A stretch of 64,000 nt of DNA from Apostichopus japonicus (GCF_037975245.1 NC_092582.1:144001-208000); one strand, 5' to 3'. Shown: positions 32,301 through 39,100, counted from the stretch's first letter. Notes: a model not told the origin generated them from the letters alone. Numbers and translations: made by a program.

Positions 32301-33651
32301 GGTTGAATACTCCACAATATAGATTAAGTACGTGCCTACTTGTTTCGTATTGCCTGTATATAAGCAAACCAGAAGATCTCACGTGTACTTTGACGATATT
32401 GTGTCTGTACAATGTTGGAACTTGAAAAATGCTACCCGCTGCGAATACAATGAATAGATTAAGGCCGGATGACCAAAACATCAGACCATCCTTGCCAGCT
32501 TAGCTGACACGAAATGTGTGGGTTAAGTTAAGTATTTCTACAGGGATATAAGAGACCACATTGTCTCTGTCTCTTTCGGTCTCTTTCCTTCCATTTCAAT
32601 GAAACTTAAATAAGGACTGATAACTTACAAGAAAAACTATTTATAATTAATTAATTAATTGAGTCAGTATTTAATTCATCCATTCATTTATTCATTCATT
32701 TATTATCCAAATTCCAAGTACTTACTTGTTATCGTTAAGATTAAATTCTGAAAATTTAGGACTTCCATCTGCACCGGGCTTGCCTAAATTATCAGTATAT
32801 TGCAAGGTGGTTTTCTTGCCAACATGTACTGTGAGTTGTGCAGAGCCTTCACCATGAAGGGTAAATAGCGTAGCCTTTCTTGATGTTGATTTAAGTGTTA
32901 AAATGATGGAAAAATCCTCTGGAAGAGTACCTGTAAAATTAAAAGACATGTATATAAACACAATTTAGAATGGAATTCAAAATGTGTTTCATTGGATCAA
33001 GTTTTGCACAAAGTAGGCCTATATGCGAAAAGTCTATATTCGAAATATTTCACAATCAGTCAATTATTCCAATCAAGTTCGTATGATTTTGCATCCATTC
33101 AGGGTTATAGACACCAGTATCTGCTCGCAGCTGTACACACTTCCAATTGAACGAACTGTTCACAGTATGTGCCACCACTGTACTCCAATCCTCTAAAGTA
33201 ACTGGGTCAAAACTTGCCACCAAACTGACTTCTAATATAATTTACCAATCTTCTGCTGAAAACGACCGAGCCACGATTGTACATAGTTTGCTTAAACGTA
33301 ATCCTGGTTAAATATTTTAAGGTGTCCAGACTAAGACAACGCTACCCTCCTATGTTTTTTAATCGCTCAAGCAAAACGGAATCCAAAACACTGTACCCGT
33401 AGAATAAAGCATTAAGTAAAACAATGCAAGAAGTTCTTTCAAAACCGGATGAGATATTTAGTAAAAAACTTTACCCGAGAAAAGATCTGCAGTTTCTCTG
33501 CTAAGTTGTTGAGAGGATGTAATTTGATAAGCTGTGTCCACCATTCTGGTCACTTGCCCCAGGTTCCTGCTTGGGACCCTGTTATCACAAATACCAACCG
33601 TTCGTTCAGATAGACGTGGTATGTCCAACTTCTGTATCAGATCAACCGAGC
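2356..33651 (-). CDS. COL5A1/COL11A1-like: Fibrillar procollagen alpha chain, clade B type (COL5A1/COL11A1-like), N-terminal part, multi-exon
   Basis: Secreted extracellular-matrix protein. Clade-B fibrillar chains co-assemble with major fibrillar collagens and limit fibril diameter through a retained N-terminal domain. Seven phase-compatible exons are read on the minus strand from 33651 down to 2356. They encode a TSPN domain, a short acidic variable region and the start of Gly-X-Y sequence. Joined in order, the phases are 1, 2, 0, 0, 0, 0. Four TSPN cysteines are present (GICDNR, ILDCDPR, QCELY, TPDCE), enough for the family's two disulfides. The GQKGQKGE motif at the start of the minor helix matches the GEKGQKGE type of COL5A1/COL11A1, and this separates it from COL1/2/3-type N-propeptides, which carry a VWC domain. 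The gene is partial: the signal-peptide exon, promoter, major helix and C-propeptide are not in the exons found. Introns run from 0.3 to 12.7 kb and are full of repeats. Family assignment is firm; the choice among clade-B paralogues is inference. Confidence 0.9.
2395..3699. repeat. Intron with diverged AGGTCA-type dispersed repeat (about 2760-3190)
   Basis: Between the two Gly-X-Y exons. From about 2890 the + strand reads like the dispersed family seen at 8090-8340 and 61795-62100 (ccTCAAATGACCTTTGACatcc, ggtttcagac, ctcactaag). It ends with the imperfect hairpin GGTTCCTTTTGC...ACAAGGAA at 3164-3190, also found at the end of the larger repeat blocks. Confidence 0.5.
3700..3750 (-). CDS. Collagen exon, start of minor triple helix (GQKGQKGE)
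   Basis: A 51-bp phase 0-0 exon with acceptor ATTTATAG at 3751-3758 and donor GTAAGT at 3694-3699. The 17 codons are GPSGQKGQKGEAGNFRV. The GxxGQKGQKGE run corresponds to the GEKGQKGEP segment that opens the short N-terminal collagenous stretch in COL5A1/COL11A1, and the non-collagenous tail NFRV corresponds to the (A/V)(V/I)xEPG part. It joins in phase 0 to the variable-region exon upstream and to the 39-bp exon downstream. Confidence 0.9.
3751..7452. other. Intron, mostly unique AT-rich DNA
   Basis: No domain-bearing frame seen. The open frames at 5101-5388 (+) and 5943-6236 (+) match nothing I know and lack credible splice or codon evidence. A C-rich run lies at 6010-6030. One exon-like interval (6455-6513, minus) was examined and rejected. 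Confidence 0.5.
7453..7505 (-). CDS. Candidate collagen exon or alternative cassette (phase conflict)
   Basis: A 53-bp interval on the minus strand with acceptor TGTTTGTAG and a strong donor GTAAGT at 7447-7452. The only open frame reads QIQEPTAANYQEKLGGP and ends in one base of Gly. The ending resembles the YxxxxGGP lead into the minor helix of COL5A1. However it needs two bases from the exon before, while the exon at 12704 ends in phase 0. It also leaves in phase 1, while the exon at 3700 starts in phase 0. It could be a chance match, a cassette spliced with exons I cannot see, or an exon damaged by an assembly indel. The gene reads cleanly without it. Confidence 0.3.
7860..8390. repeat. 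Dispersed repeat rich in TGACCT half-sites
   Basis: Two diverged copies, about 8090-8210 and 8215-8340, share the order gtttacannggattncagactntGAC, TGACCTTTGACatcc/ctcc, caatttcaatag(g/a)gttctt, caccaagctggatct. The family recurs at 40080-40440, 61795-62100 and, inverted, at 56850-57050. The reverse of TGACCTTTGACCT is a perfect DR1 of AGGTCA. Confidence 0.65.
8391..9320. repeat. Satellite array, ~71-bp unit x about 13
   Basis: Each unit opens with gtcaaaatgctcaccatta, then (gatgga or gatagga)tgtaa, (c or t)tttatacaatgcc and ttaacttaaccttgtcctaat. Units are 70 bp (gatggatgtaatagg) or 72 bp (gataggatgtaaatagg). The base after 'agg' alternates C,T,C,T through the first eight units, which suggests dimer-based amplification. 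The first and last units are diverged. It lies in a collagen intron. No coding potential. Confidence 0.95.
10259..10292 (+). promoter_or_regulatory. Composite nuclear-receptor-like site: DR4-DR5-DR1 of AGGTCA
   Basis: Half-sites AGGTCA at 10259-10264, 10269-10274 and 10280-10285, then GGGTCA at 10287-10292, give spacings of 4, 5 and 1. Same arrangement at 10658-10691, 11612-11645, 24644-24677 and 25043-25076, and a shortened one at 25996. A further DR4 (TGACCT at 10396 and 10406) occurs in each unit. DR1/DR4/DR5 are the known spacings for RXR heterodimers and HNF4-like receptors. Binding is not shown; the site is read from sequence only. Confidence 0.5.
12031..12073. repeat. (CA)n microsatellite at end of repeat block 1
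   Basis: Interrupted ACACAC tract with two ACAT interruptions. A matching tract sits in the same place in block 2 (26404-26449), so it is part of the element and not a random insertion. Confidence 0.9.
12090..12115. repeat. Terminal hairpin of repeat block 1
   Basis: GGTTCCTT pairs with AAGGAACC across a short loop and is followed by CAAAAA. The same hairpin ends block 2 (26465-26490) and, degenerated, the repeat at 3164-3190. The conserved end structure marks the 3' boundary of the family. Confidence 0.7.
12301..12625 (+). pseudogene. 3' end of a decayed non-LTR retrotransposon (RT C-terminus plus 3' UTR)
   Basis: The + frame from 12301 reads MWNDLSKKLKSIPSKPTF, then TRHLKKEFINSY and a stop at 12391-12393. 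A W-N-x-L-(x)3-(I/L)KSIPS...F(K/R)xxLKK(x)F ending is the typical C-terminus of CR1/L2-like reverse transcriptases. The following 3' region contains an inverted repeat (12513-12570) and finishes with aataaatgaattaataaatt. The upstream RT is missing, so this is a 5'-truncated copy antisense to the collagen gene. Confidence 0.65.
12513..12570. repeat. Inverted repeat / hairpin in LINE 3' UTR
   Basis: Left arm ggagtctccaactttgttaa and right arm ttaacaaagtaggagacttcc pair with one or two mismatches across aagtctttttaagac. It lies between the RT stop codon and the element end. Confidence 0.8.
12704..12850 (-). CDS. Collagen variable-region exon (acidic, Tyr-containing)
   Basis: A 147-bp phase 0-0 exon with acceptor GTTAACAG at 12851-12858 and donor GTAAAC at 12698-12703. 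Its 49 codons start DEQDPFGDFERGG, include SSYEFSDYFQPEES and end in a proline-rich APPERPDPNRPEIE. Composition is strongly acidic with Tyr/Phe next to Asp/Glu, as in the variable region between TSPN and the minor helix of COL5A1/COL11A1, where such tyrosines are often sulfated. That modification here is inference. The region is far shorter than the vertebrate one, which spans several hundred residues. The open frame, both splice sites and the fitting phase support a real exon. Confidence 0.85.
13388..13475. repeat. Direct duplication of ~44 bp
   Basis: The phrases cattatcatgtacccactat and ctaccaacaccttaacac occur twice back to back; the second copy repeats ccttaacac once more. It lies in the intron between the variable-region exon and the TSPN end. 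Confidence 0.85.
13904..14080 (+). ncRNA. U2 snRNA-like sequence, probable pseudogene or U2-derived SINE
   Basis: From 13908 the + strand reads GCTTCTCGGACTTTTGG, TTAAGATCA, then CTAGTATCTGTTC. This follows the most conserved 5' part of U2 (GCTTCTCGGCCTTTTGGCTAAGATC...GTAGTATCTGTTC) with about seven differences over 45 nt by eye. A GTGATAC element and a G-rich tract (ggggactgggattgggagcg) follow where U2 has its GATAC and stem III sequences. The region ends with a CCCAGG/CCTGGG hairpin in the place of stem-loop IV. The branch-site pairing element is CTAGTA and not GTAGTA, stem I is weakened by the A in GGAC, and no canonical Sm site (ATTTTTG) is present. These defects favour a pseudogene. It is antisense to the collagen gene. 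Confidence 0.6.
14445..15240. repeat. Minisatellite, 15-16-bp GGTACCACACAGAGT unit
   Basis: About 50 units of ggtaccacacagagt and variants (accatacag, accaaacag, tccacacag), many carrying the KpnI site GGTACC. A higher-order period near 175 bp is visible: similar phrases start at about 14492, 14669 and 14841. Long open frames on both strands (Cys/Thr/Val/Leu-rich or Gln/Trp/Tyr-rich) follow from the unit being close to a multiple of three and are not genes. Confidence 0.95.
15572..15679 (-). CDS. Collagen TSPN exon 4 (domain end, C-x6-C)
   Basis: A 108-bp phase 0-0 exon. The acceptor is TTATCAAAAG, with a weak pyrimidine tract, and the donor GTAAGA lies left of 15572. The 36 codons read GAVQQMLIIPDPGAAFSQ, then CELYTPDCETPMREIVSE. 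The family signature G(D/A)(I/V)QQ(L/M)L, DPxAA(Y/F), CExYxPDC is complete, so the TSPN domain closes here. The tail after the last cysteine is acidic and opens the variable region. Both neighbouring exons join in phase 0. Confidence 0.95.
15680..18370. other. Intron, no gene seen
   Basis: Between TSPN exons 4 and 3. A small palindromic stretch at 16365-16402 (ctaggctaggctctagcctag) and the doubled word ttaggaaatcg at 17391-17411 are noted. The frames at 16884-17120 and 17978-18187 have no recognisable content. Confidence 0.5.
18371..18660 (+). repeat. Dispersed repeat, copy A (inverted partner at 47195-47515)
   Basis: Starts after the palindrome AATCTCATATATATATGAGATT (18371-18392). It includes tggcggtggctaaaacttca, tgacctgtgaccgtatagc, tgggttcactgggtttccat and ends in gcgcgtagccaagagggg. 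The same phrases appear in reverse complement and reverse order at 47195-47515, about 29 kb away. Confidence 0.85.
18661..19345. repeat. G/C-homopolymer-bearing dispersed repeat
   Basis: G and C runs (18658-18670, 19308-19321) flank sequence whose right part (ccggtgatctgggggg, gtacgctgcgcgccaa, caatatttgaaacaaatcgcc) recurs in reverse complement at 46366-46545. The frames crossing it (19110-19334 minus, 19238-19438 plus) are repeat-derived. Confidence 0.7.
19817..19988 (-). CDS. Collagen TSPN exon 3 (WHR...VDC core)
   Basis: A 172-bp exon with acceptor TTTTGCAG right of 19988 and donor GTGAGT at 19811-19816. Its first base completes a Lys codon and is followed by 57 full codons: WHRLAFSVRGRVV, GILDCDPRLN, then TIVFGMQLFTDRSFE. 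The order W-H-R, a (V/L)DC cysteine and a (T)VFGxxxxxxxxFE ending is the conserved core of TSPN domains in fibrillar and FACIT collagens. An N-glycosylation sequon (NIT) follows the cysteine. It ends in phase 0 and joins directly to the GxVQQ motif of the next exon. Three partial tandem copies of its acceptor and first ~29 bases lie just upstream in the transcript (20071-20660). Confidence 0.95.
20071..20660 (-). repeat. Three partial tandem copies of the TSPN exon 3 acceptor end
   Basis: The real acceptor and first ~29 bases of the exon (19961-19997) are repeated at 20071-20107, 20172-20208 and 20630-20667, with ~80 bp of intron included in each unit (period 101-110 bp). Each copy keeps TTTTGCAG and a frame for W(Y)RL(A/V)FSVR, followed by GTAAGAG or GTTAGAG, so the first or only coding piece is about 22-29 bp. 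The last interval is stretched to 458 bp by a ~355-bp insertion (20242-20596) carrying a fold-back. In the transcript these copies precede the real acceptor. Confidence 0.9.
20244..20409. mobile_element. Fold-back (MITE-like) hairpin element inside a ~355-bp insertion
   Basis: The left arm begins ggggttaatcaacggtctag (20244) and the right arm ends ctagaccgttgattaacccc (20409). Arms of about 47 bp pair almost perfectly (one or two changes), and the middle has further self-complementary sequence around gagggcggagcccgag. The insertion splits one unit of the tandem partial-exon array between ttttaaat and cacaattt. A third copy of the arm word gcgttactcacaggattaa lies at 20516-20534. No coding capacity. 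Confidence 0.8.
20670..22512. other. Intron, no gene seen
   Basis: AT-rich sequence without repeats I can define. The frames at 21767-22060 (minus), 21795-21992 and 22256-22492 (plus) have no recognisable motifs. Confidence 0.5.
22513..22966. repeat. Minisatellite, 15-bp ACTAGGATCCAGGAT unit x about 30
   Basis: Nearly perfect head-to-tail 15-mers, each with a BamHI site (GGATCC). Rare variants are agaatcc near both ends, aggaaact near 22767, and ctgct/atgct/ctgcc in the last four units. Because 15 is a multiple of three, several frames stay open (SILDP or SWILV repeats). These are not protein genes. Confidence 0.97.
23269..23420. repeat. (ATT)n plus TATAGCGC/AAGCGCTTTACA repeat tail and poly-A
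   Basis: attattattatt is followed by gatttatatagcgcctta, then ctctaaagcgctttacagc and a 20-base A run near 23375-23394. The TATAGCGC...AAGCGCTTTACA pair is a common interspersed-repeat motif in marine invertebrate genomes (from memory). The A run suggests a retroposed end. An AT-rich low-complexity tract follows at 23666-23695. Confidence 0.65.
24060..24510. repeat. Two copies of a ~300-bp dispersed repeat with poly-C
   Basis: The phrases gatatcaattgcaacacac, gagactatctacca(a/t)tatc, ataccaagtttgacgaaatt and acctcattaatatt occur at 24065-24220 and again at 24368-24515. Between them are atgagcaccaacatcaacag and a C run (24343-24356). Related phrases occur at 13500-13640, 11930-12000 and 26295-26400. 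Confidence 0.75.
24510..26495. repeat. AGGTCA-rich repeat block 2
   Basis: Same family and orientation as block 1. Composite DR4-DR5-DR1 sites lie at 24644-24677 and 25043-25076 (period 399), and a copy with a small deletion at 25996-26017. DR1 plus DR2 (three TGACCT at 25768, 25775, 25783) mirrors 11383-11403. It ends with the (CA)n tract 26404-26449 and hairpin 26465-26490. Blocks 1 and 2 are much alike, which suggests transposition or segmental duplication within the intron system. Confidence 0.9.
26496..28220. other. Intron, no gene seen
   Basis: Moderately AT-rich sequence with several TAGGCCTA-type words; no repeats or frames I can identify. Confidence 0.5.
28221..28383. mobile_element. 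Fold-back (MITE-like) hairpin element
   Basis: Arms start acaaataatgaatggtt (28221) and end aaccattcattatttgt (28383). The inner arms (gtgcaaatatttcatgagtt, gaatgttccattcaac) pair closely around a short GC loop, gaggcgcagccgag. Size (163 bp) and loop type resemble the fold-back at 20244-20409 (166 bp, loop gagggcggagcccgag), so they may be one structural class, although the arms differ. A plus frame crosses it (28308-28517) but is not a gene. Confidence 0.8.
29418..29895. repeat. Tandem repeat, ~148-bp unit x 3-4
   Basis: Units begin gggccc(g/a)t(a/g)gcccacac, then (a)tgatttaatcatgtg, and contain attggcgctggaccctat or diverged forms and taccatggcccag or diverged forms. Starts lie near 29418, 29570, 29718 and 29862. 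The units have diverged, so the array is not recent. Overlapping frames on both strands are shadows. Confidence 0.85.
29960..30275. repeat. Dispersed repeat copy (partner at 45700-45840)
   Basis: The string tgttgaatttgacatgttga, gacgtaatgacatattg, tttcgacatgttcatatgg and aattgtaacatgttgatatc is matched almost word for word at 45740-45835. Both copies run into an AT dinucleotide tract, short here and long at 45835-45956. Confidence 0.85.
30276..31324. other. Intron, no gene seen
   Basis: No repeat or frame with recognisable content. Confidence 0.5.
31325..31990. repeat. Tandem repeat, ~95-bp unit x 7
   Basis: Units contain gagcgacaagatcaaccctg, actaggaatctaccatttca, tgatgactaaattacatgca and cagccactcgactatactgg. 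A second unit type, with aagccttactatggatctatc and tgatgtatgaattacac, makes up the last two units and parts of the earlier ones, so the array mixes two variants. It lies in a collagen intron about 750 bp from TSPN exon 2. Confidence 0.95.
32032..32322 (+). other. Unassigned open frame of 96 codons
   Basis: Open frame with an ATG-free start (the first codon is TTG- or GTG-like in places), no domain I know, located between a tandem array and TSPN exon 2 and antisense to the collagen gene. I see no splice or promoter support. Most likely chance. Confidence 0.1.
32726..32930 (-). CDS. Collagen TSPN exon 2 (central beta-sandwich)
   Basis: A 205-bp exon with acceptor TTTTACAG just right of 32930 and donor GTAAGT at 32720-32725. 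It starts with two bases (GT, completing Gly with the previous exon) and ends with AA, which the first base of the next exon completes to Lys. It contains TLPEDFSIILTLK, the hallmark PEDFSI(L) strand of TSPN domains, then FTLHGEGSAQLTVHVGKK, DNLGKPG and FSEFNLNDN, which leads into the KWHR motif in the next exon. The intron to the previous exon is only about 540 bp, while the one to the next is about 12.7 kb. There are no stops or frameshifts. Confidence 0.93.
33475..33651 (-). CDS. Collagen TSPN exon 1 of those seen (N-terminal part of TSPN domain)
   Basis: A 177-bp exon with acceptor TTCTCACAG at 33652-33660 and donor GTAAAG at 33469-33474 (minus strand). It enters with two bases completing a codon and leaves with one (G), which fits the GT at the start of the next exon. 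The peptide begins SVDLIQKLDIPRL, has GICDNR (first TSPN cysteine) and continues through DTAYQITSSQQLS to ADLFS. This follows the clade-B pattern of a VDxLxxL opening, a G(I/F)C(D/T)NR cysteine, a TAYxxxxxxQLS segment and a LFxGTxPEDFS junction. An upstream exon with a signal peptide ending in phase 1 is required and was not found. It is the rightmost exon I can support. Confidence 0.88.
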
Positions 33652-33849
33652 CTGTGAGAAGAAAGGCACACTCAAAGTGTTCAAAACATCTAACGAAGTC
33701 AAAAATTAACTTGAAGAATACAAAACTGAAAACCTACAGTTATCTAATCAACGTAATGTCGATCACGACCCCATATAGCCTACTAAGACCCGTCCACACC
33801 TAGAGTATAAGTTTAAAATATTTTGTCCAAGTCCGATTTATTTCTAATG

Positions 33850-34520
33850 TTACCACCACCTTCACCATAATTGCCACCATTACCGTTACCATCACATTTA
33901 CCACTGCCACCATTACACCACCGTCATTATAACTGCCACCATCACCGTCTTCAACATAACTGCCACCATCACCGTTATCATCATCTTCACCATAACTGCC
34001 ACCATCACCGTTATCATCATCTTCACCATAACTGCCACCATCACTGTTATCACCATCTTCACCATAACTGCCACCATCACCGTTATCACCACTGCCACCA
34101 AAACATTTATCACCACCTACACCATAACTGCCACCATCACCGTTATCACCATCTTCACCATAACTGCCCCCATTACCGTTATCACCATCTTCACCATAAC
34201 TGCCCCCATTACTGTTATCACCATCTTCACCATAACTGCCACCATCACCGTTATCACCACTGCCACCATAACATTTATCACCACCTACACCATAACTGCC
34301 ACCATCACCGTTATCACCATCTTCACCATAACTGCCCCCATTACCGTTATCACCATCTTCACCATAACTGCCCCCATTACCGTTATCACCATCTTCACCA
34401 TAACTGCCACCATCACCGTTATCACCACTGCCACCATAACTGCCCCCATTACCGTTATCACCACGCACATTATCATCATTAAAAGCTGTCATTGTCATCA
34501 TTCTCACCACCATCACCGTT
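33850..34520. repeat. Minisatellite, 36-bp unit with higher-order structure
   Basis: The basic unit is accataactgccaccatcac followed by cgttatcaccatcttc (36 bp). Every few units a 33-bp variant (caccactgccaccataac, atttatcaccacctac) appears, giving a higher-order pattern. Since 36 and 33 are multiples of three, long frames stay open on both strands: Gly/Asp/Ser/Tyr-rich on minus (GDNGDGGSYGED) and His/Pro/Tyr-rich on plus. It lies 200 bp right of the first visible collagen exon, in the same intron. I treat it as a minisatellite. Confidence 0.9.
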
Positions 34521-36113
34521 TTTCTCCACAACGTTGACGGTCCTTCTCTATATCACTTACAAGTACTTTACTACAGTTTACTACACATGAATTTAAATAG
34601 TTTTCCTTCACGGTGAGATTTCAATCAGTTAGTTCCTGTACACCAGTGCACCACATCAAACAGATGAATTATTTATATGCGGGCCGGGTTAACGGTTTTC
34701 TTCTACAACCAATGGGTGGGCGTCTTTTCCTGCCATTGTTTTCTATATGTCATCAATTTTGTTCACTCAACTGTCATGACTTCACCGTATTTAAAGGAAA
34801 TAGTAAAAACATACAAAAAAATTCAAATTGTGAAATGGTTTAAAGGAAATATATACGTGATTTGGGACTGTTTATATTGTCAACTAAAAGCTACCTCATT
34901 TTATAGTTGATTTGATCTTAAAATTTGCAACATATGAGGAGAGAAGACAATGGATATTCTAAGAGACCATCTTGCTGTAGTAGGTGCAAAGAGTATGAAC
35001 TGTATGAGGATGCAGTGGTGGTATAGTATAAGATACAAATATAGAGGATTATGTTGCTTATTTTACACCACATAGTTTCACGACAAAGCCAAAACTGTTG
35101 TGAAATATTTAACATGTCACCCGAAAGAGCCGATAGAATGGGAGCAAATCTATTTCTAAACCATAATGTAAGCTGATCAATTTCCGGGTTAATATCATCT
35201 CTGTCTGCGTCGCCTCAGGGAAACCCGATCGTGGAAATTTGTGTGATATATGTTCTACATTCCCAAAGATGCCAACCGACAGGACCCCTTGATCTTTTCT
35301 GCTCCAGACGATAATGGATCACTGAGGAAATGATTGAAACTAGACGGAAGAATGTTACCGTCATTCTCACAGGGCATACCGGGATAATTGCAGTACAAAA
35401 GGTTAACTTCTGAACTTCACAGACACCCGGCACATTAGTTTGATGTGAGTATAAGAAGGTTTAACTTTATATAATATAAAACTTTCATAATCTGTTCTAT
35501 ACAACGGTATCTTGTGATTACTAAGACGCTATCGCTAAGCAACGATGTACTGTCAAGTCTGATTTTTCGTGCATTCCAGAAGGTGTCAGCGATACAATAC
35601 AGCGGTCAGTAATAAGGATTGTGTTCTTTGTCATTTGCTTGTGATTGACTAGTAGGCCTAATGAACAGACATATTCGAAGAAGGATGGCTTATGCTCAAC
35701 ATTAACTTATTATATTTTATAGACAGTAAAACAAGGCTATCAGTCCGAGTTGTACTTATATAACAGCTTGATGTTTTCAGAAATGAACGTTTAAAGGTAA
35801 CAATCTAAGTAACTGGACTAGTATTAAGTCTACCAGAGGGACCATAAGTCAGTATTAATTTACGAAATGACCCGTTAAGCACCCGAGGCTCATCGATTAA
35901 AGTGGCTCCACTACTTGGTACCGATACTAACAGTGCATTAGTGTCTATAATGTACAAAACAGAGCGTAGTAGAAGCAGTGAGTTGTTCCATATATAACAA
36001 CTCCCTGATAGAAGTACCTGTAAGACTATTATAGCCTCAAATGCTACTAAAAAGGACAAATGGTGCCGAATGTCATCCAAATGTGCTCTGTTGTTGTGAA
36101 GTTGAAAAGCATT

Positions 36114-36179
36114 TTTTTGATTAATTACTACTGATCCAAACGTCTGCAGACGTTTGGATCAGTAGTAATTAATCAAAAA
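36114..36179. repeat. Perfect 66-bp palindrome without spacer
   Basis: Centred on CTGCAG at 36144-36149. The left arm, with gattaattactactgatcc and aaacgtctg, is matched base for base by the right arm. It is not flanked by visible TIR or TSD sequence. Confidence 0.95.
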
Positions 36180-39100
36180 TGGACTCACATTAGTACTTAG
36201 CCCTGCACTGAGGAGTCGACGTCATATTCAATTGCGTCTTAAGAAGAGTGCTAAATTTAGCATATTTTGGAACTGATTAATCTTAACAAAGGGTAGATTA
36301 CCAGCACTCAAACTCTTCTTTTTCTGGGACCATGGCATATCATGAGTAAAATTCTGTATAGATCACCCTATAATGGGCAGCATTAGAAAAAACACAATTT
36401 TAAGGGCAGTGAAGAACATATAAGATTGGTTTGTCTTTCCATTCGTTAAATAAATGCGCCTTTCAAATTGAAAGGTTTCACGTGAAGAGAAAGTCTAGGC
36501 AGCCTGCCATTCGTACGTACGATACAATTATAGAACTACTGTAGACTGATAGTGACACAGGTGGAATATTTATCGACACCCCCCCCCCTCCCCTCCCCTC
36601 ACCAAGGAATTAAAGATGAACGATAGTGATTTTTCAGCATCGACGAAAAAATACGATTTTATTCAAGAGTATTCTAGTTGGTTTCCATATTACACATGTG
36701 AAAATTCAAGTCAATCCGATGTTGGGAAAGGCTCAAAAAAATTCCTAAACTCGTTGATTTTTTAAACAAAACTTGGGCTTTTCGCGAACAGCGATATGAT
36801 GATCACGTGATCTACAGTGACATGTGACGTCATTATGATGATAACAAAGTGAGCTCGGAGTAGTGTACTTCAGCAGTGTGCACTTAGTGTGTAAGTTTAG
36901 TTGCAACCTACTCTATATTGGACTCGAAAAACAACCTAAACCAGAGAGGAGATTTGATACTCTGCGTGAGACATTTAACGGTCTAATTTTAATAAGGTGT
37001 TATTGTTCCTGCTTTTTCTTGTCGTTTTAGTGAAGCCGACTGCCCCAATGTAAATTACGGAATAATCGGTCATAGAGCCATCTTGGGCCCAATTGAAATT
37101 TGCGTGTGGCAAGGTCACTAAAGTAAAAAAAGTGTGAAAGATTGATGCTTTTATGCCGTATTATTTATATATATCCCGATAAATGCAACAGAAAATGTTG
37201 GAACTGGAAGACATGTCAGACGTGAACAACCTAACTAGTGACTATGTGAGGAGAGAATCCACGTGCAAATTTCAATTGGGGCATGGACGTCGCTTAGGCA
37301 GAGTTTTTTGGGGCGGAGATGTGTTCATACCCTCCAAACCACTTTAAATGTAATACGAATAGGAAATGTGTGTATGCTCGAGCGAAACAAAACATCGTGT
37401 AAGTATTACTTACGGTAGCGCACACTGTCACTTATGTTTGCACAGTGTGAAAGTACCGTTGCGGACCTACGTGAAGTTGGGCTAGAATACGATTCCTCCT
37501 GAAGCCCAAACCACGAGGCATGCATGTGAATAAACGCAATAGGCATTGCATGTACTGAGAAAATTGTTAGAGCTAGACTAACTACTCGATTGAGTTCAAA
37601 TGCGGTTGTATTTCAAGCTCAATGAAACCTTTCTGTTGGATTTAATGACGCACGGAACAAGGAACGTTTATGTCTTACAGTAGGCCTAGTGCATACAAGC
37701 GAATCTACTTTGTTTAGAACTTTGGATTTTCTTTCGGATGTTATACTAAACTACGTTTGAGACTATCATCACTATTGTTATTGTGCCAGTTGACTGGTAA
37801 GTGAGCACATTCATACATCACTCTGTATAAAACCCGCCAAAAACGTGATCTTGAGATTTACGTTACTTTGGACCAGTTTGCGAGTTACCTCTTCAGATAT
37901 TGGGAAATCGTTGCGAAATCGCCGCAAAATTCGTAAAAAAAAACTTGTTAACACGTGGTGAAGAAATCAAGAAACACCATGATATTCATTATCTATTTAT
38001 GTCTTGAACATTACGCCGGAAAATAACAGTTATGCTGACACGAAATGCACGCACAGCTCCGTACTGAACAGTTCACAACAGAAAAGATCATCACAGTGAC
38101 GTCTTTCACTGACCTGAGGGCTGTTCAAGGTCGTTGCAGTGTTTGCAAATTCCTAAATTACGGAGACGAAAAAACGATGTTTTAATTCCCTTTTTTATAA
38201 CTTTCCGTTGAGCTATTTGGAAAATTAACAAAATATGTTGCTTGGTAACATATAAACTACATTATATATGAAAATGAGAGATTTTTTTTCTGTCACTATC
38301 GTTCCACTTTAAAACAAACATCAGCATTAATTGGTTACATGCATCTGTTATGAAATTAAAGGACAACTGGCTGCTATATATGCCATTTGATACATGGCAT
38401 TAATAGCACATTATCCCAATATTATTTGACTGTAGCTGGAACATTTGAGACTTGACAGTGATATTTATCAGTACATCATCATCTGCTTAGTATTGAGCAA
38501 CAACTGACGAACTTCGTGGGCGTTCAACTGTGATTTCAATGACAATATTGATTTCAAGTTTAACGCTTAAAGGGAACGTGTATAGATAGGTGAAGTTTAG
38601 TACTCGTAGCCTAGTGTCTACCAAAAGAACTTGCAATTCAAATCCAAACGTTTACTGGGTCAACCTTGAGTAGTAATTCGAGAGGATCGGCTAACATAGC
38701 CTATTCTAAACTTACGACACAAATAAACGTGGAAGCGAACTGAACATTTACAGTTACTCAAAGTAGTTAATTATATAATTATGATTCTTTAATGATATCG
38801 CTCAATCTACCGTCTATTAATTTGGATAGTTATTTATGCCCTCCAAGGTTGTTTTGTTAACAGAAACGAAATAAAACGTAGAAAACTAGGGGTCCGTATG
38901 GTAATGGCGTATAGTAAGTAGTTACTCAAGAAGTGACGAAGCGAAATGGTTTTTTCTTCCGTGGAATGTGGAAAAGTTAGGAATTAATTCTGTGCAGGCG
39001 TTCTTTCATCCGTAACGAATCAGCAGTTAATGCGCATTAAGGTATATGAAATACACTTTCAACGATTCAAATAAACTTTGAAATTGAGCCTAAGAAAACT

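Noticed and set aside
33800-34531. 243-codon minus frame rich in Gly, Asp, Ser and Tyr as a protein gene
   Set aside because: It is the translation of a 36/33-bp minisatellite; frames on the opposite strand are equally long. No splice or start evidence.
35805-36080. Signal-peptide exon for the collagen gene (FLVAFEAIIVLQVLLSGS)
   Set aside because: The frame has no ATG (it opens at TTG), the following GTACTT donor is weak, and the sequence upstream is the 66-bp palindrome.
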